Assembly (NCBI GenBank): GCA_951635545.1
Contig: OX620685.1
Span: 3,162,001 to 3,226,000, forward strand
Source of the DNA: CAG-873 sp910578365
Lineage (GTDB): Bacteria > Bacteroidota > Bacteroidia > Bacteroidales > Muribaculaceae
Direction of reading: 5' to 3'
Length of the DNA: 64,000 nucleotides
Part shown: positions 27,827 to 37,322 of the stretch, piece after piece
How positions within the stretch are numbered: the first letter of the stretch is position 1
How the letters are laid out: each line of letters opens with the position of its first letter
Program-made: the position numbers and the translations under genes
The notes under the pieces: model-generated
Database searches by the model: none
What the model was told of the DNA's origin: nothing
What the model saw: the letters and a program-made list of their open reading frames with translations, nothing else

Positions 27827-29034
27827 ATGTAACCGTGGTTACTCGGTTCATAATATCAAGAATACTATATAATCAAGGTATAAGGGAACTCTAAAACTAT
27901 AGTTTGATAGCCCTGCGAGTCGCGATTTCAAGGTCTCTCTTTATCTCGTTCAGTGTTTTCTGGGTTTCAAGTATAACCGGCATCAAGACCTCACGGATAT
28001 AGCTGGGTGGAAGTAACCCAGCTACCGCAAGTTCATTAGCTCTCTTAACCGACTGGTTCAGGTTACTGCCTGCCCAAGATAGTTCTTCCCGGAACTTTCG
28101 GTAAAACGTACCAAGGTTATTGATTAGTTCTAACCGTTGTCTGGCATCGGTGTTTGAATACTCAGCCATTGCAGAACGAACATAAGTTGCAATGGTCATC
28201 TTTTTCTCTTTCAATTTCTCTTTGAGCGTTGATTGCTCCTCCGGGGTCATTCGTACCTTTATGTACTTGGTCTTTTGAGTCATCATACAATAGTCCTTTA
28301 GTAAAATTGGTTTCCTGAACCTTCTTTCGCAGGGCGAAACAGCGAGAAATCGCTCCGATGCGGCAGCAGTCGGCAAGTCACCTTTTCAGGACGAAACGGA
28401 GTTTTGTGGCCACAAAGGTACAACTTGCTTGACAAATCCTGCAACGCAGTTCGATGTCCTCCAAGGTTCGTTTTACGACAAAATTACCGCTGAAACTCCA
28501 CCCGGAAAGAAATACGCAACAGAATTTTTTGAAAGCGGTGTTCTCTAACCGAGATTACTTTAACCCGATAACCAAGGATATAGGATTGCTCGTTTCCCAT
28601 AGTGCGAAGTGTCTTGATACGGTGCTATCAAGTTACCGTGGTTACTATAACCAAGAGGATGACCTATGCCGATAGTTCGGTGTCTGATGATGGAGGTTAT
28701 CAATAACTCTGGTTCTATGGTATCGTATAACTACGGTTACTCGAAATCTGCATAACTGAGTAACATAACCCAAAGGTAGCTTTACCACCAAACCAAGAAG
28801 TCTGTATCTCACTACATCTGATGATGTAATACTCGATGCGATTATTCCCAAGTTTCCGTAGATAGTTGATACGATTAACCCTATGCTCATCATCCAAGGA
28901 TAACATGGTATCATTTACCAAGACAAAAGGGAAAAAGAGTATTCCAACCTATGTATTCAGAGTAACTGATACTTTGGACGGAGAGGTACTTTAACATAAA
29001 TATCAAGGTATAGGAAACCATAGTTCGATATAAT
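27827..29034. repeat. Degenerate repeats around the mobilization genes (possible oriT or origin region)
   Basis: Three short motifs recur. ACCGTGGTTACTCG-like copies lie at 27832-27845, 28635-28646 and 28732-28743. CAAGGATATAGG-like copies lie at 27874, 28573, 28652 and 29004. ATAGTTCGATA-like copies lie near 27899, 28672 and 29020. The second and third motifs often occur as a pair. The stretch 28287-29181 has no gene I can support. Its place beside the MobC-like gene fits an oriT or iteron region; this is inference. Confidence 0.55.
27897..28286 (-). CDS. MobC-like mobilization accessory protein
   Basis: From the first ATG of the pair at 28286 the protein has 129 residues. It starts with a ribbon-helix-helix part (KTKYIKVRMTPEEQSTLKEK and ATYVRSAMAEY). 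The middle has GSNLNQSVKRANELA, the loop typical of bacterial mobilization protein C, which helps the relaxase bind oriT. The relaxase gene follows about 120 bases downstream on the same strand. Confidence 0.82.
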   Translation of the reverse strand: MMTQKTKYIKVRMTPEEQSTLKEKLKEKKMTIATYVRSAMAEYSNTDARQRLELINNLGTFYRKFREELSWAGSNLNQSVKRANELAVAGLLPPSYIREVLMPVILETQKTLNEIKRDLEIATRRAIKL

Positions 29035-29181
29035 CTAAGTGCTTGAAACCGAAGGTAAAAAGTCTATTGAATTGCTATAAAAAGTAATGATATTTCTTGG
29101 TTATATCACTGATTTTCATTATATTTACATATAGAAATAGCCTTTGATTGGCTACATTATTTACGCTAAAAATTGAAAGTT

Positions 29182-29406
29182 ATGTTGTTTGAATTGCTAT
29201 TCCTTATATACTTGCTACCGGTGGTATTCTTGTTCGTCCTACTACTTAGGTTTGCGCGTTTTCTTATTGTCAACGTGTTCAGGACTGCTATCTGGATTAT
29301 CAAGAAATCGTTTGTTCTTTTGTGGAAGGGACTGGTTTTGCTCGCTGTCGTGACAGTAGGGAATATTACTGCCAACTGCAATCAAACAGATAGTGGTAGG
29401 TACTGA
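29182..29406 (+). CDS. Small hydrophobic membrane protein, unknown
   Basis: From the ATG at 29182 this encodes 74 residues, of which about the first 60 are two or three hydrophobic segments (LLFLIYLLPVVFLFVLLLRF and later FVLLWKGLVLLAVVTVG). The tail is polar. I recognise no family. It sits in an AT-rich part of the mobilizable element. Confidence 0.45.
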   Translation: MLFELLFLIYLLPVVFLFVLLLRFARFLIVNVFRTAIWIIKKSFVLLWKGLVLLAVVTVGNITANCNQTDSGRY

Positions 29407-29498
29407 AAAAGCCGCACCAATCAAATAATGACTGATACGGCTCATTGGGGAGTAAACTAAATCTTCCCTATGGTTAAGGATTAGCTTCTACACATCAA

Positions 29499-29729
29499 CT
29501 AGAAACCTTTACCTTTGCTTCTTTCATAAACGACTTCCTTTCTTGAATCGCAATTCAGCAGGCGAAATTGAACAGTGCAACCCGTAGGAATGTCCTTGGG
29601 TAGTTGTTTGACAAGTTCCGCAATGACTTCATCCACATTGCTGAAACCTATATCCGTAAGTTCGCTTACCACATCACCCTTGAAATAGGCACGACCATAA
29701 ATCATCATCTTCTTTGAGATACGGAACAA
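29499..29729 (-). CDS. Unknown small protein, N-terminus probably lost to IS110
   Basis: The frame encodes 76 residues from a TTG at 29729 (FRISKKMMIYGRAYFKGDVV and ELVKQLPKDIPTGCTVQFRL). Upstream the frame stays open and reads KKSKQGKAKDIETSEDK with no ATG, up to the edge of the IS110 element at about 29785. The native start codon was probably just beyond that edge. I do not recognise a family. Confidence 0.5.
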   Translation of the reverse strand: MFRISKKMMIYGRAYFKGDVVSELTDIGFSNVDEVIAELVKQLPKDIPTGCTVQFRLLNCDSRKEVVYERSKGKGF

Positions 29730-29789
29730 CTTGTCTTCTGAGGTTTCAATGTCCTTTGCTTTTCCTTGCTTGCTCTTCTTGCATCATAG

Positions 29790-30988
29790 GAATTTTGAAA
29801 ATTTTTGATGATAAAAAATGTTAATTTCTCGATTTTTGGGAACGATGTTACCCAAGCAGGTGTTGCGCTCGTCGGGACCGGTGGTCCGGCCCCTTGCCGC
29901 GCGGCGTTCCCCGACCGATGAGTTTTATTTAGCTTTATAGGCATACGTTTCCACAAATGGTTGTTGACGTTTTATAACGGCAAAGATTCGGCATATCAAT
30001 TTGAAGCGTATGGCGTTTATTACTACACCATAATTTTTACCTTCACCCATCTTTCTGAGCATGTATTCTCTTGTCTGCGCATCATGATATGAAGCTGATT
30101 TTGCAGCTTGCGTCAGCGTTGCTTTGATGTCCTTCCTTCCCATGTGTGAGGTATGATCACGCCCCCGTATACTGGTTCCGGAACTGTAGGGGAAAGGAGC
30201 AACGCAGACATAGCTTGCATATTTCCGTGCAGACTTAAACATGGTGAAATTTCCAGTGGAAATAATAAGCTGCCATGCGCTGACCTTTCCAATTCCCGGA
30301 ATTGAAAGGCAAAGGTCATAGTTCTTCTTCATTGATTCTTCTGACTCGATAAGTATCTGAATGTCGGCTTCAACTTCTGAGATGACAGAGGAAAGATGCT
30401 CGATCTCTTTCTTGATACGATCTTTCTTTCGGTCAGTGTCATACAGCCTATTTTCAGTAAGTTGACTCTTCAGTTCAGCTCTCTGACGAATATACATATC
30501 TCGTTCATTGTATAGGCCGCGAAGCTCATATACAATCGACGGTCGCATTTTTGAAGGTGTGAGTTGATTCTTGCGCTCATAAGCATATTGTGCTATCATG
30601 GCGGAATCAGCCTTGTCGCTCTTTCCTTTTTTGTATGGGAAATATCGCTTTACATCGATGCCTCCAACTATGGAGTATTCCCACCCCTTTTCTTGCAAGA
30701 AACAAGACAGGGAGTATGTATATTCACCTGTATGTTCCATGCAGAAGAAGCAATCATCACCTTCCAATGAAAGAGATTCAAGCCACTTGGTTATATCTGT
30801 GAACCCATCGCTGTCATTGCTGACTTTGATGTGAGATTTGAGTTTGCCGTCATAGAAGGCGACATCCAATGTTTTTTTGGAGACATCAACTCCGAGGATG
30901 TTCTTTTTCATACTTTCTCACGTATTAAAGATGAAGTAGATTACACTTCTGATACTTTTAATAGGTCGCTTTTGTCCTTGCATCATAG
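29790..30988 (-). mobile_element. IS110-family element A
   Basis: The element is framed by the 11-bp direct repeat TTGCATCATAG at 29779-29789 and 30978-30988. No terminal inverted repeats are seen, as usual for the family. Between the transposase stop and the left edge lies a GC-rich hairpin (about 29865-29930). The exact recombination point within the repeats is not fixed. Confidence 0.7.
29925..30911 (-). CDS. IS110-family DEDD transposase (element A)
   Basis: This 328-residue recombinase has an N-terminal RuvC-like DEDD domain (GVDVSKKTLDVAF, CMEHTGEYTY, KSDKADSAMIAQYA). The C-terminal domain holds the helix-hairpin part SIPGIGKVSAWQLI and the conserved serine region PFPYSSGTSIRGRD. The family recombines DNA through a bridge RNA made from a non-coding end of the element. 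Confidence 0.92.
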   Translation of the reverse strand: MKKNILGVDVSKKTLDVAFYDGKLKSHIKVSNDSDGFTDITKWLESLSLEGDDCFFCMEHTGEYTYSLSCFLQEKGWEYSIVGGIDVKRYFPYKKGKSDKADSAMIAQYAYERKNQLTPSKMRPSIVYELRGLYNERDMYIRQRAELKSQLTENRLYDTDRKKDRIKKEIEHLSSVISEVEADIQILIESEESMKKNYDLCLSIPGIGKVSAWQLIISTGNFTMFKSARKYASYVCVAPFPYSSGTSIRGRDHTSHMGRKDIKATLTQAAKSASYHDAQTREYMLRKMGEGKNYGVVINAIRFKLICRIFAVIKRQQPFVETYAYKAK

Positions 30989-31133
30989 ATAGAGAATGTA
31001 ATCAAAGAAGATAAGCCGGACTACTACAAGAAATAGATATTCTCTGGCTGCGACACTAGTTCACCAGCTCTCTTCTGTTAAGATTATTAACAATCAGAGC
31101 TTCGTGAAGGCTCCACTGTTTCATTCTGCAAAT

Positions 31134-32351
31134 CTAAAAGCTGCTAAAGAAGATGAAGTCTATGACCTTTGCGTTCAGTTCCCATGCTGGAGTGAAATCC
31201 AACTTTACATATCCACGGGTAATGTTAAGACCATGACTGTGATTCATTCCGAAAGCCACTTCATACAAGTTGGCATCACAATCATTTTGGGCAATAGTGC
31301 CCCAAGTATGCCGGAAGGTATAATAGCAGTAGTAGTCCTCTTTCTTCATCCCCATATCCATACAGATTTTACGGATGCCAATATTCACATTTGCGTTAAA
31401 ACTATCGGAGTTGCTGTACCGCTGGTGGAAATTGAACAGGTATTCATCCTTTTCGTCTGACAGGTACTTGTCAAAAGTAGATTGGATGAATGGTTCAACT
31501 CGCATTTCTATGTAGGCTTCATCCCGACGGCTATGCTTGGTCTTGGCTCTCTTATAGCCGATGACACCATCTTTGTAATCCTCTTTTTTGAGTTCATACA
31601 TATCAACCGTGTTGATTCCACCCAAGCAGAGGGAGAGGAGCGCCACGTCTCTGCCCAATTCAGGAAGAGAAGAAATCATCTTGCTTTGAGGAAGAGGACG
31701 ATTGAAAAACTCACGGCAAGCCTCGGCACTGATGGCACGTTGAACAGTGCTATCAGACTTTGGAATTTGTATCTTATTCCAAGGGTTGAACTTAATGCGA
31801 ATCATTCCACGTTCTTCATCATTCAGCTCCATGATGGCTTTTTTGTAAATCTGCCGAACACAAGTAGGGTACATTTCCTTTGCGCGATTCGTCTTAGACA
31901 ACTGTTCAATCCATAAATTCAATACAGTAGAAGTAAGCTGGCTAAACATGAGTTGGTTTGAACCTACATATCGCTCCAAATGATTAACGGCAAGATGATA
32001 GTTCTTAGCCGTCCGTTCATGTCCGTTCTTTTCCATTTTACCAATGAAGATTCGAGCATATTCGCTGAAACATACATCAGCATCATTCTTTAATAGATAC
32101 TCGATAACCTCTTTTATATCCCAGTGGTCAGCACACACTCGATTCAACCGGTCGGTGTATTGCCGAATGAGCATTGCGCAATACTCATTGACAACCGGGT
32201 CTGTCAATTCACCATTTTTTGCGATGTGGGCTTCATCAACGATTTTGTTCGTCTTGATGTAACTTGACTTACGCTGATGCGTCAGTCTGATGTAAACCGT
32301 GTAAAAGCCATCGCCTCGCGGTTTCTTTACCGTTGCTTTTAATGTCGTCAT
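31134..32351 (-). CDS. Tyrosine recombinase / integrase
   Basis: This 405-residue site-specific recombinase has an N-terminal arm-binding part (KPRGDGFYTVYIRLTHQRKS), a SAM-like core-binding domain and a catalytic domain. The box I Arg is not at its usual place (SLCLGGINTVDM), as in many Bacteroides integrases. A Lys in RAKTKHSR, the Arg-His of YTFRHTWGT, the His of NHSHG and the nucleophile Tyr of TRGYVKLD are visible. It probably moved the mobilizable element whose relaxase lies upstream. Repeats of GGTAAAC lie just before its start. Confidence 0.9.
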   Translation of the reverse strand: MTTLKATVKKPRGDGFYTVYIRLTHQRKSSYIKTNKIVDEAHIAKNGELTDPVVNEYCAMLIRQYTDRLNRVCADHWDIKEVIEYLLKNDADVCFSEYARIFIGKMEKNGHERTAKNYHLAVNHLERYVGSNQLMFSQLTSTVLNLWIEQLSKTNRAKEMYPTCVRQIYKKAIMELNDEERGMIRIKFNPWNKIQIPKSDSTVQRAISAEACREFFNRPLPQSKMISSLPELGRDVALLSLCLGGINTVDMYELKKEDYKDGVIGYKRAKTKHSRRDEAYIEMRVEPFIQSTFDKYLSDEKDEYLFNFHQRYSNSDSFNANVNIGIRKICMDMGMKKEDYYCYYTFRHTWGTIAQNDCDANLYEVAFGMNHSHGLNITRGYVKLDFTPAWELNAKVIDFIFFSSF

Positions 32352-32370
32352 ATCCTTCTTTTAATTTTAA

Positions 32371-32652
32371 GGGGTAAATACTCTAAAATAATCCGGGGTA
32401 AACAGGGGTAAACATGGTGATTTCCGGGGTAAACATATGGAAAACATTTCCGTTCATTTGGCTCATTTTTTGCGGTCAAGTGTACGAACCGTCCCAGCGC
32501 AAATCAGGCTGTAATCACCTATAAAACGGTAGATTACAGCCTGATATAAAGATTTTCTATTTAGAGTATTATTCCTCTATTGCAGCCTGCGCCATTAGTA
32601 TATGGCACACAATCTTAATGACTTAACCTGTATTGGTAAACAATTGGTAAAC
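32371..32652. repeat. GGTAAAC direct repeats and a hairpin upstream of the integrase
   Basis: GGTAAAC occurs at 32397-32403, 32407-32413, 32428-32434, 32635-32641 and 32646-32652, with a GGTAAAT near 32372. A perfect 14-bp inverted repeat lies between the groups (32503-32516 with 32532-32545). The 354 bases between integrase and regulator hold no gene. The repeats may be arm sites for the recombinase; this is inference. Confidence 0.55.
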
Positions 32653-32705
32653 AATTTTTGACCGTTTACAGATTGGCTGCAATGTTGGTGTATAGTAATG
32701 TTATT

Positions 32706-33170
32706 TCATTGATTTACACGTTGTTTGTATATATTGATTAACTCGTTTTTATCATCGAGTTGCGATTTGAGTTGAGAAATCTGATCCTTCAAACCATTTA
32801 TCTGGTCGATAAGAAGGGTCTTACTCTCCTCCAAGCCCTCGATTTTTTGCTTTTGTTGCTCTATGATAGTGGCAAGAGCGGCATCTCCTATATTATTCAT
32901 GGCATTGCCGTCACCCAAGGCAACAGCAGCCATGTAAGCATAGACATTATTGGGAATATCGCAGTATAATGAAAAGAAATTGAAATCAAGGACGCGGCTG
33001 ATCTTGATGAGCTTCACCGTGTCTATGGACACCTTCTCAAATATACGATTGACATGTTGCTGTGGAACCCCTATGAGCCGTCCGAACTCGGATTTGCTCA
33101 TATTTAGCTCCTCTCTGCGCTTGTCAATCTCCTGTCCGATGTGGACTTCCTTTAGTTGAATATTAAACAT
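32706..33170 (-). CDS. XRE-family regulator with C-terminal coiled coil
   Basis: The first 60 of 154 residues form a helix-turn-helix (MSKSEFGRLIGVPQQHVNRIF). The last 55 residues are a heptad-rich coiled coil (QQKQKIEGLEESKTLLIDQI). This layout is common in regulators carried by Bacteroides mobile elements. It is divergent from the following small gene and could control both directions. Targets are unknown. Confidence 0.8.
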   Translation of the reverse strand: MFNIQLKEVHIGQEIDKRREELNMSKSEFGRLIGVPQQHVNRIFEKVSIDTVKLIKISRVLDFNFFSLYCDIPNNVYAYMAAVALGDGNAMNNIGDAALATIIEQQKQKIEGLEESKTLLIDQINGLKDQISQLKSQLDDKNELINIYKQRVNQ

Positions 33171-33325
33171 TAAACAGCGAATATTTCCAAATTAGCTATC
33201 ATAATATTTGTTTATCTAAACCAAAATGCTGTACTTTACGTTACAAAAACAGCGATTGATTCTAATTGCAAAATTAGTCATTAATCCTCAAACAGCCAAA
33301 TATTAAACAAGATTTTTAAGGAACT

Positions 33326-33517
33326 ATGAATGAGAACATCCAGAAAATCCGCCCTACATTGGTGGAACTGAAAGTTGGCGATACCGCCACATTCCCCATC
33401 GCTCGGCTAAAGAGCGTTCGCACTCAGGCTTCAGAACTCGGAGCAATTTATAACCGCCAGTTTACGACAAAAACGAATCGTGCTGCACAGACTATCGAAG
33501 TACGTCGCATGGCTTGA
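33326..33517 (+). CDS. Small mobile-element protein, unknown
   Basis: This encodes 63 basic residues (ELKVGDTATFPIARLKSVRT then YNRQFTTKTNRAAQTIEVRR). It lies divergent from the XRE gene and 16 bases before a cut gene, so the two were probably one unit. I recognise no named family; a small DNA-binding protein is possible. Confidence 0.6.
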   Translation: MNENIQKIRPTLVELKVGDTATFPIARLKSVRTQASELGAIYNRQFTTKTNRAAQTIEVRRMA

Positions 33518-33533
33518 CTAAAGACAGACTAAT

Positions 33534-33669
33534 ATGGCTTTACTTCAATTTCTTGATCATCTCATTCCGTATGAGACGTTCCTTAATGACTTGGCTTCCC
33601 GAGTGGTCGCATTGCTCAAGAACGACAATGACGACCCGGAATACCTAAGCCAGAGAAAAGCATACGAGG
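33534..33669 (+). pseudogene. Gene fragment cut by IS3 (putative excisionase-like protein)
   Basis: The ATG at 33534 opens a frame of 45 residues (MALLQFLDHLIPYETFLNDL, later NDDPEYLSQRKAYEV) that runs straight into the IS3 end. The rest is not found on the far side of the IS. Similar N-termini in Bacteroides mobile elements precede a MerR/excisionase-type helix-turn-helix, but that part is not present here to confirm it. Confidence 0.55.
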
Positions 33670-34178
33670 TGTCTAGTCCGGAAAAGTGTTGACCGTCAGA
33701 TTCAACATTTTTTAGTAAAATGTGTGAAGAAAACAAAAAATTCTGGGACGAATCTCAGATTTCGGCAATCAATGCCTGGCACAGCAGCGGAAAAAGTTTC
33801 AGTCAGATTGACGAGGAATACAATTTTGCGGTCGGGACATTGTTTACAATAGTAAATGCAATCCCGGACTATCGCGGCACACGGTCAAGCATCAGCAAAT
33901 GGCTGCGCCGCATGACGGGAGCATTAATTCCCGGCTCCGGATGCCGGACAACAAAGGCCATATCGTCCCTGGCAACTCCGGCACAAACGACAAAAAAGAA
34001 AGGAATGACAAAGAAAACCTCTCCCACTACCAGGCTCACGGATACCGAGCAGACCATACTGGATCTAACACGCAAGTTAAACGCCGCCACCAGAAAGATA
34101 GAGAAACTGGAGGCTGACAGGAAAAAGGCAGAGCTGCGTGAAGAGTTCCAGAGTGGTGTCATCGCCGAATACAAGAAG
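33670..34178 (+). mobile_element. IS3-family element, truncated copy (left 509 bp)
   Basis: This starts with the same terminus as copy 1 and is identical through most of orfA (frame 33720 on). It then breaks off after GAATACAAGAAG, where a complete copy begins. The right part of this copy is missing. Confidence 0.92.
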
Positions 34179-34228
34179 TGTCTAGTCCGGAAAAGTGTTG
34201 ACCGTCAGATTCAACATTTTTTAGTAAA

Positions 34229-34729
34229 ATGTGTGAAGAAAACAAAAAATTCTGGGACGAATCTCAGATTTCGGCAATCAATGCCTGGCACAGCAGCGGA
34301 AAAAGTTTCAGTCAGATTGACGAGGAATACAATTTTGCGGTCGGGACATTGTTTACAATAGTAAATGCAATCCCGGACTATCGCGGCACACGGTCAAGCA
34401 TCAGCAAATGGCTGCGCCGCATGACGGGAGCATTAATTCCCGGCTCCGGATGCCGGACAACAAAGGCCATATCGTCCCTGGCAACTCCGGCACAAACGAC
34501 AAAAAAGAAAGGAATGACAAAGAAAACCTCTCCCACTACCAGGCTCACGGATACCGAGCAGACCATACTGGATCTAACACGCAAGTTAAACGCCGCCACC
34601 AGAAAGATAGAGAAACTGGAGGCTGACAGGAAAAAGGCAGAGCTGCGTGAAGAGTTCCAGAGTGGTGTCATCGCCGAATACAAGAAGCTTGTAAAGCCTG
34701 CGCAGTCAAAAAAATCAACTACCAAGTAG
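34229..34729 (+). CDS. IS3-family transposase OrfA (copy 2)
   Basis: Identical in sequence to the 166-residue protein of copy 1, with the same A7 frameshift run near its 3' end at 34708-34714. Confidence 0.9.
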   Translation: MCEENKKFWDESQISAINAWHSSGKSFSQIDEEYNFAVGTLFTIVNAIPDYRGTRSSISKWLRRMTGALIPGSGCRTTKAISSLATPAQTTKKKGMTKKTSPTTRLTDTEQTILDLTRKLNAATRKIEKLEADRKKAELREEFQSGVIAEYKKLVKPAQSKKSTTK

Positions 34730-34731
34730 CC

Positions 34732-35613
34732 ATGCGCTTGCGCATGTCCCGTGACCTGAGTGTCAGCGAGGCATGCGGGTTGCTTGGGGTGACTAAACAA
34801 GCGTGGTATGCCTTTTTCAAAAGGTCGTTCAAGGATGCCATTGACGAAGACCGCATCCTGGAATGCGTTCGCTCGATACGAGAGGATCTTCCGGCACTCG
34901 GAGTCAGAAAGATGAAGGACAGGTTACGTAAGGAGTTCTGTCTCGACATAGGCCGTGACCGCCTGTTCGATATCATGAACAGGCATAATCTTCTGATACG
35001 TCCCCGAGTCCGCAGGACAAGGACAACCTTCTCCGATCACGGAATGAAGGTCTATCCGGATCTACGGAAAGACTTCGCGCCTGATGACATAAACCAGTTG
35101 TGGGTAAGCGACATAACATATATATGGCTTCCTGATCAGAATACATTTTACTATCTGTTTCTGATTACGGATGCCTATTCGAAGAAAATAGTGGGATGGG
35201 AGATTGCCGATAACATGCGGCATGAGAACGCCATGACGGCATTGAAGATGGCTTTCAGGCAATGCAGGAGAGGTCAGCATCCCATACACCACTCGGACAA
35301 GGGACTTCAGTATTGTGCCAAACCCTACGTGGAAATGCTTCGTAGACGCCACGCCCGAATCAGCATGACGGAAGGGCACGACCCACGTAACAACGGAATT
35401 GCCGAAAGGGTAAACGGCATACTTAAAGAGGAGTTTCTGAAGCATATGGACGTAAGGAAGGACAACATACGGCAGGTGCTGGAGGATGTAATCAACACTT
35501 ACCATACCCGCCGACCGCACCTCAGTCTCGGCATGCTGACTCCCGATGAAGTGCATCGCGGAGCGGTACCCGGACGTAAGCTCTGGAAAAAATATTACCT
35601 GAAATCTGCATGA
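34732..35613 (+). CDS. IS3-family transposase OrfB (copy 2)
   Basis: Identical in sequence to the 293-residue DDE protein of copy 1. It is probably made as an OrfAB fusion by -1 frameshifting. Confidence 0.93.
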   Translation: MRLRMSRDLSVSEACGLLGVTKQAWYAFFKRSFKDAIDEDRILECVRSIREDLPALGVRKMKDRLRKEFCLDIGRDRLFDIMNRHNLLIRPRVRRTRTTFSDHGMKVYPDLRKDFAPDDINQLWVSDITYIWLPDQNTFYYLFLITDAYSKKIVGWEIADNMRHENAMTALKMAFRQCRRGQHPIHHSDKGLQYCAKPYVEMLRRRHARISMTEGHDPRNNGIAERVNGILKEEFLKHMDVRKDNIRQVLEDVINTYHTRRPHLSLGMLTPDEVHRGAVPGRKLWKKYYLKSA

Positions 35614-35831
35614 GTCAAGATTTTTCAGTACTTTTGCATACCCCAACCGACGGGACTGACGGTGATTGCACTGCAAGTCTCAAAAATCCCCGGGGCATCG
35701 AGCCCCGGAGGATTTTACCCCAACCTCGGGGATCTCAGGCTCATACCTGCATGTCTCCACAGTCTTCGGACTGTTTAACATTCATTCATAATCTCAAACC
35801 CTCTGACCCGTCAATATTTTTCAGGACGCCA

Positions 35832-36189
35832 CATTGTTTTTTCCGGAGGTAAACCATTATCCCCATAAGTAAACCCAAATCCACTTAATGTCCCAATCAG
35901 CCGATTGTGAGGCAGATAAATAAGCTGTAACTTTGCAATACCGAACCAGTCTTCATCACATCATGTCGTACATTTGTACGGTTAAATGTTTTTGAATAAT
36001 TTCAACTTCAAATTTCAGGATATTCAAGCATGGAATAAGGCAGATATCATGTTGGTTGACTCCATTAAGTACGATAGGTCCCCATGCTTTTACATCTAAA
36101 GACTGGATAGTTCGTTGGGGCGGTGAAACCGACCCCGTGTTTGCGACGAGAGTGCAAAAGATGTAGTTCCTGACAAAAGATTTGATAAT
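35832..36189. other. Non-coding stretch in front of IS110 element B
   Basis: No gene is supported in these 358 bases. Near the IS110 gene (36110-36150) the sequence TTGGGGCGGTGAAACCGACCCC can fold into a short hairpin. The part next to the transposase is probably the non-coding left end of the IS110 element. The element's left edge could not be located. Confidence 0.45.
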
Positions 36190-37167
36190 ATGACATACAT
36201 AGGCATCGACATCAGCAAAGCGACTTTTGTAGCAGCCTTCCTTCACGGGAAAAGCTACCGTACCGAGACCTTCCCAAATGATGCGAAAGGCATCCGCAGG
36301 TTCATCTCGAAGCTTGACCCTGCCATCCACCACTGCGTGATGGAGGCGACAGGCAACTACTGTTTCCTCCTTCTTTATCTTCTTGACAAGTCGGGCATCC
36401 GGGCAAGCCTCATCAATCCGAAGAAGATTAAGAACTATGCCCGCGTGATGATGTCCGTAACCAAGACGGATTCCAAAGACGCTTGTCTCATTGCCGATTT
36501 CGGGGAGAGGTTCAAGCCTGAACCCTATAAGTTCCCATCAGAACAGATAATGATTCTGAAGCAGAAGAAAACAGTCCTGCGTCAGCTCCAGAAGCAACTG
36601 ACAGCGACAAAGAATCTACTCTCATCGCTTGAACCTCTGCCGGTTAAGGACAAGAAGTGTGTCAATTCTCTTAAACAGACCATAACGTTCCTTGAGAAGC
36701 AGATCAAGTACATGCAGCAGGAAATGGAGGCGGTCGTGACCGAGGTGTTTGACAGGCAGCTGAAACTCCTTACCTCAATAAAGGGTATCGGGGTCACACT
36801 TGCCACAGCGCTGATTATAGCCACCGGAGGCTTTACCTACTTCGACAATGCCAAGCAGTTGTCCCGCTTTATCGGTATCTGTCCAACAATAGAGCAGTCC
36901 GGCACGAGCATAAACATCCGGGGACATATCAACCGTAACGGTGATGAGACTCTGCGTTCAATGCTTTATGTGGCGGCATGGTCAGCAAGTCAGCACAACA
37001 AGGCGTGCAAGGAATGCTACCAACGATTACGAGGCAATGGAAAATCCGGCAAGGTTGCCATGATTGCCGTAGCAAACAAACTCGTCAGACAGGCTTTTGC
37101 TGTTGTGACATCCAATAATTCATATATCGACGGTTTCGTCTCTACGAAACCTGATACCACCGTCTGA
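36190..37167 (+). CDS. IS110-family DEDD transposase (element B)
   Basis: The protein has 325 residues. The N-terminal DEDD domain shows GIDISKATFVAAF, VMEATGNYCF and KTDSKDACLIADF. The C-terminal part has SIKGIGVTLATALI and the serine region EQSGTSINIRGHINRNG. About 25 bases downstream of its stop begins a strong GC hairpin (about 37180-37245) that resembles those of the other two IS110 elements here. Confidence 0.92.
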   Translation: MTYIGIDISKATFVAAFLHGKSYRTETFPNDAKGIRRFISKLDPAIHHCVMEATGNYCFLLLYLLDKSGIRASLINPKKIKNYARVMMSVTKTDSKDACLIADFGERFKPEPYKFPSEQIMILKQKKTVLRQLQKQLTATKNLLSSLEPLPVKDKKCVNSLKQTITFLEKQIKYMQQEMEAVVTEVFDRQLKLLTSIKGIGVTLATALIIATGGFTYFDNAKQLSRFIGICPTIEQSGTSINIRGHINRNGDETLRSMLYVAAWSASQHNKACKECYQRLRGNGKSGKVAMIAVANKLVRQAFAVVTSNNSYIDGFVSTKPDTTV

Positions 37168-37322
37168 ACACTTCCTCTCTCCTTCTGGCGAGGGGATGCC
37201 CCAGCGGCGGGGGCGGCCTAAACCGCCCCCAAGAGCGGACGGAGGCATGACTATTCTCAAATAATCTAAGGTGGATGTAATTTTTGCCTCATTTTATTTG
37301 GATTTTAATATAGTTCGTACTT

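Larger units (their letters stand above)
34179..35831 (+). mobile_element. IS3-family element, copy 2 (complete) inserted into a truncated copy
   Basis: This 1653-bp copy encodes the same proteins as copy 1 and was inserted in the same orientation into orfA of the truncated copy. The right flank (CATTGTTTT) is neither the remainder of that copy nor a duplication of the left flank. Either a deletion or recombination with another IS3 copy happened after the insertion. Confidence 0.92.
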
